From: Chenggangzhangella methanolivorans
GTDB lineage: Bacteria > Pseudomonadota > Alphaproteobacteria > Rhizobiales > Methylopilaceae
DNA length: 64,000 nt
Assembly (NCBI RefSeq): GCF_019797865.1
Contig: NZ_CP081869.1
Coordinates: 4,230,501-4,294,500, forward strand
Direction of reading: 5' to 3'
This document shows positions 56,634 to 64,000 of the stretch, in pieces; positions within the stretch are counted from its first letter, which is position 1, and each line of letters begins with the position of its first letter. A model generated the notes under the pieces. It worked only from the letters and a program-made list of their open reading frames with translations, did not search any database and had not been told where the DNA came from. The translations under genes and the position numbers were made by a program.

Positions 56634-58432
56634 ATGACCCGATCTCTTCGGACCTCCGGAGCGAGCCCGTTCCTGCGGGTGCTCGGCTTCGTCTTCTCGC
56701 ACTGGCGCCGCCAGCCGAAACGCCTGGCGCTCGTCGGCGGCGCGATCGCGGCCGCGACCGCCGCCGACCTCGCGATCCCGGTCTTCGCCGGCCGTCTCGT
56801 CGACGCGCTCGCCTCGGCCGACCGCGCGGCGGCGCTCCAGGCCGCGCTCGACGCGCTTTGGCTGATCGTCGCGCTGGGCTTTGCGATCGCGCTGTTCCGC
56901 CACGTCGCCTTCGAGGCGATCGTGCACATGACCCAGCGCCTGATGCGCGAGGTCGCGGCCGAGGCCTTCGCGCGCGTGCAGCGCTTCTCGACCGACTGGC
57001 ACGCCAACAACTTCGCGGGCTCGACCGTGCGCAAGATCACGCGCGGGATCTGGTCCATCGACCAGTTCAACGACATCCTGCTGGTGGCGCTCGCGCCTTC
57101 GCTCGTCGTCCTTGTCGGCGCGACCGCGATCCTGGGCGCGTACTGGCCGGCCATGGCCTCGTCACGCTCGTCGGCTCGCTGCTCTATGTGGGCGTGACGG
57201 TCGCGGCCTCGCTGCTCTGGGTCGCGCCGGCGGCCCAGCTGTCGAACGCCTGGGACACGCGGCTCGGCGGCGCGCTCGCCGACGCCGTCACCTGCAACGC
57301 GGTGGTGAAGGCCTTTGGGGCGGAGGCGCGCGAGGAGGCGCGGCTCGGCTGGCTGATCGGCAAGTGGGGGCGGCGCACGACCCGCACCTGGATGCGCTCG
57401 GTCTGGAACAACACGTTTCAGAACGCGGCGCTCGCCGCCTTGCGCGCCGCGATCCTCGGCGTGGCCATCTGGCTCTGGTGGCGCGGCGAGGCGAGCGCGG
57501 GCGACGCCGCCTTCGTGCTCTCGATGTTCTTTGTGATCTACGGCTATCTCCGCGACGTCGGCATGCATGTCGCGGACGTGCAGAGGGCGGTGAACGATCT
57601 CGAGGAGCTCGTGGCGCTGCACGACGAGCGGATCGGCGTCGGCGACCGTCCGGACGCGCGGCCGATCTCGGTCGGGCAGGGGCGCATCGCCTTCGAAAAC
57701 GTCACGTTCCACTACGCCGGCCACGTCGAGCCGCTGTTCCGCGGACTCGACGTCGAGATCCGGGCCGGCGAGCGCGTCGGGTTGGTGGGCCGCTCGGGCT
57801 CGGGCAAGACGACTTTCGTGAAGCTCGTGCAGCGGCTCTACGACGCCAACGAGGGCAAGGTGACGATTGACGGCCAGGACGTCGCCCGCGCCACCCAGTC
57901 GAGCCTGCGCGCCCAGGTCGCGATCGTGCCGCAGGAGCCGATCCTGTTCCACCGCACGCTCGGCGAGAACATCGCCTATGCGCGGCCCGGCGCGGGCCAG
58001 GCCGAGATCGAGGCGGCGGCCAAGCTCGCCAACGCCCACGAGTTCATCTCGCGCCTGCCGAAGGGCTACGGGACGCTGGTGGGCGAGCGCGGCGTGAAGC
58101 TGTCGGGCGGCGAGCGGCAGCGCGTCGCGATCGCCCGGGCGTTCCTGGCCGACGCGCCGGTGCTGATCATGGACGAGGCCACCTCGAGCCTCGATTCGGA
58201 GTCCGAAAGCCTGATCCAGCAGGCGATCGAGCGCCTGATGGACGGCCGCACCACGATCGTCATCGCGCATCGGCTATCCACGGTGCGCGCGATGGACCGC
58301 ATCTTCGTGTTCGACCGGGGGCGGATCGTCGAGCAGGGAACGCACGAGGCGCTGCTCGAGCGCGAGGACGGCGCCTATCGACGCCTGTTCGAGCGGCAGT
58401 CGGGCGGGCCCGGCGAAGGGATCGCGGCGTAA
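56634..58432 (+). CDS. ABC exporter, fused TM and ATPase domains, one frameshift as sequenced
   Basis: About 600 residues: an N-terminal ABC_membrane domain with six helices, then the ATPase with Walker A GRSGSGKTT, Q-loop IVPQEPILFH, signature LSGGERQR, Walker B LIMDEATSSLD and H-loop IAHRLST. One G is missing in ATGG 57153-57156 (expected WPAMGLVTLVGSLLYV), shifting the frame in TM4. This MsbA/multidrug-type half-transporter acts as a dimer; the substrate is unknown. A DUF3592 gene follows 19 bases later. Confidence 0.9.
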
Positions 58433-58451
58433 GCGCAAGGAGCGAAGGACG

Positions 58452-59153
58452 ATGCGGACGCTGTTTTATGTGGGCCTGATCTTCGCGCTCGTCGGCGGGC
58501 TCTTCACCGTCGTCGGCGCCGGGCTCGGGATCTATCAGAACCGGGCCTACGAGGGGCTGAGGGAAGCCTCCGGCCGGGTCGTGGCCAACGACTACAGCCG
58601 CGACTCGGACGGCGACGGCGGCTATCGCGCGGTCGTGCGCTTCGAGACCGCCGACGGTCGGCAGGTCGACATCCGCAGCCGCGTGCGCTCCAGCCCGCCG
58701 GCCTTCGACGTCGGCGAGAGCGTCGTGGTGCGCTACGATCCGGCGGTCCCCGACAGCGCGCGCATCGACAGCTTCATGGAGCGATGGTTCGGGCCGCTGA
58801 TCTTCGGCGGGCTCGGCGGCGTGTTCCTGGCCATCGGGCTCGGCCTTCTGATCGCCCGCGGCCTGTCGCGGCGGCGCGACGCGCGGCTCAGGGAGACCGG
58901 CGACCGTCACGTCGGGCGGGTTCTGGGCGTGGCGCGGAACCCGAGCGTGCAGTTCAACCGTCAGGCGGCCTGGCGCGTAGAGGCCGAGTGGAGCGACGGG
59001 ATTACCGGAGAGCGCCGCGTCGCGCTGAGCCGCAACCTCGACTTCGACCCGTCGCCCTGGCTCAAGAGCGACGTGCCGGTCTTCGTCGACCGCACGAACC
59101 GCGGCCGGACGCTCGTCGACGTCTCGGAGATCGAGGCGGCCGCTTCGAGATGA
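58452..59153 (+). CDS. DUF3592 membrane protein
   Basis: 233 residues. An N-terminal TM helix (LFYVGLIFALVGGLFTVVGAGL), a periplasmic SH3-like DUF3592 domain (ASGRVVANDYSRDSDGDGGYRAVVRFET, GESVVVRYDPAVPDSARID), a second TM helix (LIFGGLGGVFLAIGLGLLIARG) and a second beta domain ending in VFVDRTNRGRTLVDV. Function unknown. It follows the ABC exporter within one probable operon (AAGGAGCGAAGGA before the ATG). Intact. Confidence 0.8.
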   Translation: MRTLFYVGLIFALVGGLFTVVGAGLGIYQNRAYEGLREASGRVVANDYSRDSDGDGGYRAVVRFETADGRQVDIRSRVRSSPPAFDVGESVVVRYDPAVPDSARIDSFMERWFGPLIFGGLGGVFLAIGLGLLIARGLSRRRDARLRETGDRHVGRVLGVARNPSVQFNRQAAWRVEAEWSDGITGERRVALSRNLDFDPSPWLKSDVPVFVDRTNRGRTLVDVSEIEAAASR

Positions 59154-59166
59154 GGGCGCCGCCCTT

Positions 59167-59288
59167 CTTGTCCCGGACGTGATCCGGGACCCAGAACCGA
59201 CGACGGCCGCCGGATGGGAACTCCCGGCGGCCGTCGCGTCTTCTTGAAGCGATTTCGTCTCTGGATCCCGAATCAGGTCCGGGACAAG
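59167..59288. repeat. Intergenic palindromic element (REP-like)
   Basis: The outer arms CTTGTCCCGGAC and GTCCGGGACAAG are exact inverse copies 122 bases apart; the inner arms GATCCGGGACCCAGA and TCTGGATCCCGAATC also pair. A GC-rich hairpin (ACGGCCGCCGG / CCGGCGGCCGT) sits between. The compound palindrome separates convergent genes and may serve both as a terminator. Similar in plan to the 16.7 kb element. Confidence 0.65.
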
Positions 59289-59295
59289 CAATGGG

Positions 59296-59910
59296 TCAGC
59301 GCACCACGACCTTCGTGCCGAGCGGAACCCGCGAATACAGATCCTCGACGTCGAAATTGATCATGCGGATGCAGCCCGACGACATCGCCTTGCCGATGGT
59401 CAGCGGCTCGTTGGTGCCGTGGATGCGGAACAGCGTGTCCTTGCCGTCCTTCCACAGATACATCGCGCGGGCGCCGAGCGGGTTCTCCGGGCCGCCGGAC
59501 ATCCGCAGCGGAAGGTCCGGGCGGCGCTCCAGCATCTCGGGGGGCGGGACCCAGTCGGGCCATTCCTGCTTGTTCTGGACCGTGGCCTCGCCCGACCAGC
59601 CGAAGCCTTCCTTGCCGACGCCCACGCCGTAGCGCAGCGCCGTGCCGTTCGGCTGCACGAGATAGAGATAGCGCTGGCCGGTCTCGATCACGATGGTGCC
59701 GGGCGCCTCGCCGGTCGGATCCGGGATCTCGGTCTTGCGGAACTGCACCGGCAGGGCCGTCGGATAGTTCTTCGACATCGCGAAGGCGATGGCGGCCTCG
59801 CGGGAGCCGCCGCCGCCCGTCGTCGCGCCGCAGCCCGCAAGGGCGATCGACGCGGCCACGACGCCAAGCGCCGCGGCGCTTCGCGTGAACCCGAAACGTA
59901 CTCTGGTCAT
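59296..59910 (-). CDS. L,D-transpeptidase (YkuD domain) lipoprotein
   Basis: 204 residues with lipobox ASIALAGCG. YkuD domain: IVIETGQRYLYLVQPNGTALRYGVGVGKEGF, FRIHGTNEPLTIG, and catalytic SSGCIRM (Cys nucleophile). These enzymes form 3-3 peptidoglycan cross-links or attach proteins to the wall, which is common in Rhizobiales. The start at ATG 59910 puts the lipobox at about 26. Intact. Confidence 0.9.
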   Translation of the reverse strand: MTRVRFGFTRSAAALGVVAASIALAGCGATTGGGGSREAAIAFAMSKNYPTALPVQFRKTEIPDPTGEAPGTIVIETGQRYLYLVQPNGTALRYGVGVGKEGFGWSGEATVQNKQEWPDWVPPPEMLERRPDLPLRMSGGPENPLGARAMYLWKDGKDTLFRIHGTNEPLTIGKAMSSGCIRMINFDVEDLYSRVPLGTKVVVR

Positions 59911-60382
59911 CTGACGCTCGCCCAACACGCGGCGGTCGCCCGCACGCGCCACGCAGCCTCGCGGCCGCCCACTTCCCCGATCCATGAATACACTGAAGTC
60001 TTGCGGGCAAGTGAAGAGCATGGGCCCGCGCCCCGGCGTTTGCGCGCGCCTCGTGTCCGCTGCGCCACATGACGGCGGCGTGATCTGCAGGCGCCGAAGC
60101 GATGATCACTTTTGCGCCACGTTTCCGTCAGGTCCGACGCACGCCGCTGGGCGCCGCCGAAGCGCAAGGAGCGTCACGAAAATGTGAGGCCGGAGGCGGG
60201 CGGACGTGAAAGTCAAGCGCAGCAAGCGGCCGCGCGCTTCTTCGAAGATCTTGCCGGGCGTGTAGCTTTCCTCTCGCGAAACAAATTCGCTTCGTTGGCG
60301 CCCGGTTTGCCTCGCACGCCTTGGGCCGCCTCGCGTCGATCGCCGGGTTGGTCCGTCACGGGGATCACGGGGAAGACGGCGC
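59911..60382. other. 472-base gene-free promoter region of the transpeptidase and amtB
   Basis: Divergent promoter region. The right part holds the sigma-54-like site for amtB; the rest has no convincing ORF or RNA. Confidence 0.6.
60295..60310 (+). promoter_or_regulatory. Candidate sigma-54 promoter of amtB
   Basis: TTGGCGCCCGGTTTGC carries the invariant GG and GC spaced 10 bases and TTTGC at -12, 73 bases before the amtB ATG. Ammonium transporter genes are classically NtrC/sigma-54-controlled, which supports the assignment. No NtrC site was identified with certainty. Confidence 0.6.
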
Positions 60383-61793
60383 ATGACAGAGCACCTCACA
60401 GCTCTCACAACAATCTTCACGGAGTTTTACTTCTTTCTGACCGTCGTGTTGATGTTCTTCATCCACGTCGGCTTCTGCATGTATGAGGTGGGCGCCGCCC
60501 GCACCAAGAATGTGCAGCACACTCTGCTGAAGAACACGATGGCCATTCCGCTCGTCGGGCTGTGCTTCTTCCTGTTCGGCATGTGGATCTACATCGCGTT
60601 CCAGGGCTGGCCGGTGAACAGCCTGTCGCTCAGCTTCGAGACGGGCTTCGAGCCGTGGTCGCAGAAGATCGCGCCGAACCTCACCGACCGCATCTCGGGC
60701 GTGTTCTGGGCGGCCTTCGCGCTGTTCGGCATGACCGCGGCCTCGATCGTCTCGGGCTCGCTCATCGAGCGCACCAAGACCTCGGCCTTCTTCATCATCG
60801 CCATCTATGTCGGCGCGATCGCCTGGGTCATCCCGGCGGCCTGGGCCTGGGCCGGCAACGGCTGGATGGCCCAGTATCTCGGCTTCCACGACCAGTATTG
60901 CTCGGCGATCCTGCACTCGGTCGCGGGCTTCGCGACGCTCGGCGTGCTCATGCATCTCGGCCCGCGCATCGGCAAGTTCGCCGCCGACGGCACGCCGCGC
61001 GAGATCCCGCCGCACAATCCGTGGCTGGTGACGATCGGCCTGTTCATGATCTTCATCGGCTTCTGGGGCTTCTACGCCGCCTGCCACGTGCCGATCGTGA
61101 ACGTCGCGGCCGAAGGCGCCACGCCTTACTTCACCGCCACCAACATCTATGGCGTGCCGATCACGCTCTCGGGCGTCGTGATGAACTTCTCGCTCGCCCT
61201 CTTCGGCGGCATGGTCACGGCCTACATCGTCTCGAAGGGCAACCCGTTCTGGACATATTCGGGCGGCCTCACGGGCCTGATCTCGGCCTCGGCCGGCAAC
61301 GACTTCTACCACCCGGTCATCGCGCTGGTGATCGCGGTCGCCGGCACGATCATGGCCTACAAGCTGCACTACTGGGTCGAGAAGAAATACAAGATCGACG
61401 ACGCCGTTGGCGCGGTCGCGGTCCACGGCTATTGCGGCCTGTTCGGCGGCGTGGTCGCGGGCTTCGCGCTCTGGGGCTATCCGGCGATCATGCCGTCGGC
61501 CGGCGTCGCGGTGACGCTCGCGGACGGCGCCGGCTGGTTCGGCGTCAACGCGGAAGGCCTGCCGATCGTCACCGATCGGCAACCTGATCGGCTCGCTCGT
61601 CTTCGCCCTCGGCTTCGGCTTCGCGCCGGGCTGGGCGCTCGGCAAGGTCCTGTCCTCGCTCGGCATGCTGCGCGTGTCGCCCGAGAAGGAGCTGCTCGGC
61701 CTCGACGGCAAGCACGTCGCCACGACCTACCCGGCGCATTCGGGTCTGGAGGCCGAGTTCGAGGCCATCCAGCGCGCCGAGGCCAAGATCTGA
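60383..61793 (+). CDS. amtB: Ammonium transporter (Amt/Rh family), one frameshift as sequenced
   Basis: About 470 residues with eleven TM helices. Family sequence includes FFIHVGFCMYEVGAARTKNVQH, DRISGVFWAAFALFGMTAASIVSG, a twin-His type LHSVAGFATLGVLMHLGP, and VHGYCGLFGGVVAGFALWG. The frame breaks near 61574 (one extra base), after which NLIGSLVFALGFGFAPGWALGKVL and the C-terminal tail ending at 61793 follow. No signal peptide of the usual Amt precursor type is obvious. A 67-residue membrane protein follows 25 bases later; glnK is absent. Probably sigma-54-driven. Confidence 0.88.
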
Positions 61794-61818
61794 TCATCGC
61801 GACATAAGGAGACAACTC

Positions 61819-62022
61819 ATGAGCACTGGCATCACGTCCGTCGCCAACCTCCCGGAGCTTGCGGCGATGTATCCCTTCGCCGGCTTCGAGTGGCTGTTCA
61901 CGCTGATCGTCGTGGCCTTCACGGTGATCTTCATCATGAAGCAGATCGCGATGGACAAGGACGAGTCGGCGGAAGCCGCGACGTCCCCGATCCCCGCGAC
62001 CACGATCGCGCCGGCCGAGTAA
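61819..62022 (+). CDS. Small single-TM protein downstream of amtB
   Basis: 67 residues: N-terminal ~25 residues, one TM helix (FEWLFTLIVVAFTVIFIMKQIA), then an acidic, Ala/Thr/Pro-rich tail. AAGGAGACAACTC gives a good ribosome site. The operon position after amtB suggests an accessory subunit or regulator of the transporter; no family recognised. Intact. Confidence 0.65.
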   Translation: MSTGITSVANLPELAAMYPFAGFEWLFTLIVVAFTVIFIMKQIAMDKDESAEAATSPIPATTIAPAE

Positions 62023-62036
62023 GGGCGGAAGCCGTC

Positions 62037-62055
62037 CCCCGGGCTCGACCCGGGG
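62037..62055 (+). terminator. Hairpin after the amtB operon
   Basis: A 7-bp stem CCCCGGG / CCCGGGG with a CTCGA loop, 15 bases after the small membrane protein's stop. No U-run follows; it may be a terminator or a short repeat element. Confidence 0.4.
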
Positions 62056-62227
62056 TCTGCCGGCGACGCGAGCGCCAAGCCTGGCGAACCCGTGGTCCGA
62101 GAGGGCCGCGGGTTTCGTCTTGTCGAGAGGCGTCAACCCGACCGGAGCGCAGCGCAGAGCCCGGATGACGCCCGGTCCGGAGCCGCCGCCTCCGGTTCCT
62201 CCTCCGCTTTGCGCAGGAGGATCCGTT

Positions 62228-63848
62228 TCACCCTCCCGCGCGCGCTCCCGCAGCACGAATTTCTGCACTTTTCCCGTCGAGGTCTTGGGCAGCTCGTCGA
62301 ACACGATCGTCTTCGGCAGCTTGAAGCGGGCGAGGCGCTCCGCCGACCAGGCGATCAGTTCTTCCGCGGTGGCGGACTTCCCCGGCTTCAGCTCCACGAA
62401 GGCGCAGGGCGTCTCGCCCCACTTCTCGTCGGGCTTGGCCACCACCGCGACCGCCGCCACCGCCGGGTGCTTGTAGAGCGCGTCCTCGACCTCGATCGAC
62501 GAGATGTTTTCGCCGCCCGAGATGATGATGTCCTTCGAGCGGTCCTTGATCTGCACTATTTGTCCCGATGCCGGACGCCCAGATCGCCCGAATGGAACCA
62601 TCCGCCGCGGAACGCCGCTTCCGTGGCCTTGGGGTTCTTGAGATAGCCCTTCATCACGACGTTGCCGCGGAACATGAGCTCGCCGATGGTCTCGCCGTCG
62701 TCGGGAACCGGCTCCATTGTCTCAGGGTCGATGACGCGGAAAATCCTCGAGCGCCGCATAGCGCACGCCCTGCCGGGCCTTGCGCTTGGCCTGTCCGGGC
62801 AGGGTCGAGCTCCGACCAGTCCTCGTGCCATCGTTGACGACCGGGGGCCCATAGGTCCGGTGAGCCCGTAGAGATGCGTCACCTCGAAGCCCGTCGTCCT
62901 TCATGCCGGCGAGCACGGCTTCCGGGGGCGGGGCGGCCGCGGTGAAGAACGCCACCTGACGGGGCAGGGGGCGCTTCTCGTCCTCCGGCGCGTTGATCAG
63001 CGTCGCCATCACGATCGGCGCGCCGCAAAGATGGGTCACGCCGTGGTCGGCGATGGCGTCATACATCGCTTTCGCGCGCACCTGCCGCAGGCAGACATGC
63101 GTGCCGGCCGTCACGCTGACCGACCAGGTGAAGCACCAGCCATTGCAGTGGAACATCGGCAGCGTCCAGAGATAGACCGGGTGCTTGCCCATGTTCCCGG
63201 TCACGACGTTGCCGGTGGCGAGCAGATGCGCGCCGCGGTGGTGGTAGACGACGCCCTTCGGGTCCCCGGTCGTGCCGGAGGTGTAGTTCAGCGAGATCGC
63301 GTCCCACTCGTCGCCGGCCCACTGGGGCGCCTCGCCGGGTTCGGCTTCGGCCAGCAGCGCCTCATAGTCGAAGTCGGAGATCGGCTCGCCGGCGCCATGG
63401 TATTCGGGATCGTTCACGTCGATCAGCAGCGGCTTCACCCTGGCGTTCGCGAGCGCCGCCGTCATCGCTTTCGAGAACTCGCGGTCGACGATCAGAACCT
63501 TGGTCTCGGCATGGTCGAGAGTGAAGGCCAGGATCTCGGCGTCGAGCCGTGTGTTGAGCGTGTTGAGCACCGCCCGGTCATCGGCACGCCGTAATGGCAT
63601 TCGAGCATTTCGGGCGTGTTGGAGAGCAGCACCGAGACCGTGTCGCCGCGCCTGATCCCGCGCTTGGCGAGCGCCGCCGCAAGCCGCCGGGCGCGGTCCC
63701 AGAACTCGGCGTAGGTGCGCTTGAGCGGCCCATGAATGATCGCGACGCGTTCGGGAAACACCATCGCGGAGCGCGCCAGAAACCCGATCGGCGTCAGCGG
63801 CTGATGGTTCGCGGGCGTCTTGGGAAGGTCGTCATAGGGCGACGTCAT
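62228..63848 (-). CDS. Long-chain acyl-CoA synthetase (AMP-binding), about eight frame breaks as sequenced
   Basis: Adenylate-forming enzyme of about 540 residues that activates fatty acids with ATP and CoA. Motifs: LARSAMVFPERVAIIHG, SLNYTSGTTGDPKGVVYHHRG (AMP-binding P-loop), NGWCFTWSVSVTAGTHVCLRQ, GYLKNPKATEAAFRGGWFHSGDLG, DRSKDIIISGGENISSIEVE, and the catalytic Lys region KTSTGKVQKFVLRE. One-base indels near 63574, 62891, 62857, 62830, 62803, 62741, 62556 and at the C terminus split it. After repair every junction is family-typical, so sequence error is likelier than decay. The probable stop is at 62228; the last 150 bases to the window end hold no gene. Confidence 0.85.
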
Positions 63849-64000
63849 GGGGCTCGGCTCTATCGGTCGATTTGTCGTGACGATCGATAGAGGCTCGCTG
63901 GCGTCCGGCCAATGCCGCTTTCGGGGGAGCGGAGCGGCAAGGTGAGCGCCTTGCGCCGAGGGCCGTTGGTGCGGGCGGAAATTTGTCCCATGGTCAGGCT

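Noticed and set aside
56213..58270. A 685-residue open frame opposite the ABC exporter
   Set aside because: Antisense shadow with biased Arg/Ala composition; the plus-strand ATPase motifs are complete.

Overview
This 64 kb window is GC-rich chromosomal DNA from an alphaproteobacterium. It most likely belongs to the Hyphomicrobiales/Rhizobiales, close to methylotroph-type genera such as Methylobacterium or Methylopila relatives. The pointers are a Caulobacter-like fliF-fliG-fliH-fliN-flbD cluster with CtrA-type promoters, sciP, a cyclic beta-1,2-glucan synthase, an alphaproteobacterial COX subunit IV, a PmtA methyltransferase and a kaiC-kaiB-kinase operon. No rRNA, tRNA, CRISPR array or prophage was seen. 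One IS110-family element is present.

Layout. 0-2.4 kb (minus): pmtA, mnmA and a small secreted protein. 2.4-11.7 kb: a flagellar block. fliK-flgD run leftward from a sigma-54 promoter; sciP and then fliF-fliG-fliH-fliN-flbD run rightward, followed by a 61-residue protein and an unusual orphan EF-G domain III-V protein. 11.7-16.6 kb: a membrane diguanylate cyclase, DUF1523, a sulfotransferase-like protein, DUF1345 and an FAD monooxygenase. 16.8-19.1 kb: flhA, whose promoter nearly copies the fliF promoter (CtrA box plus FlbD-like inverted repeat). 19.2-22.4 kb: an AraC regulator divergent from an SDR/VOC/saccharopine-dehydrogenase-like operon. 22.5-27.4 kb: kaiC, two kaiB genes and a PAS hybrid histidine kinase, translationally coupled, with no kaiA. 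27.5-30.8 kb: divergent transglutaminase-like proteins, a cold-shock gene and tiny basic proteins. 30.9-39.4 kb: ndvB. 39.8-41.0 kb: the IS110 element. 41-46.6 kb: DUF1275, an ABC1/UbiB kinase, a catalase-family protein, COX IV, gpmA and DUF4239. 46.7-48.8 kb: TPP riboswitch and thiC. 48.9-56.2 kb: secreted/TPR proteins, rpsU, purEK, two secreted paralogues and two DUF465 proteins. 56.4-64 kb: an ABC exporter, DUF3592, an L,D-transpeptidase, amtB with a small membrane partner, and an acyl-CoA synthetase.

Regulatory logic. The flagellar genes show the Caulobacter hierarchy. CtrA-type boxes (TTAA-N7-TTAA-like) sit over inverted GGCAA..TTGCC repeats at fliF and flhA. SciP, which inhibits CtrA activity, is encoded directly upstream of fliF. 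FlbD, encoded at the end of the fliF operon, probably acts on paired TTTTGCCG sites upstream of an exact-consensus sigma-54 promoter for fliK-flgD. A second sigma-54-like promoter precedes amtB.

Quality caution. About 30 single- or double-base indels interrupt otherwise well-conserved frames: mnmA, fliK, fliF, the AraC gene, the SDR, the VOC protein, ndvB (about 9), the transposase, a secreted protein, the ABC exporter, amtB and the acyl-CoA synthetase (about 8). Large neighbours (flbD, flhA, kaiC, the kinase, thiC) are clean. Because the residues on both sides of each break are conserved, I read most of these as sequence errors rather than real gene decay. I annotate full gene spans and state where each break lies.
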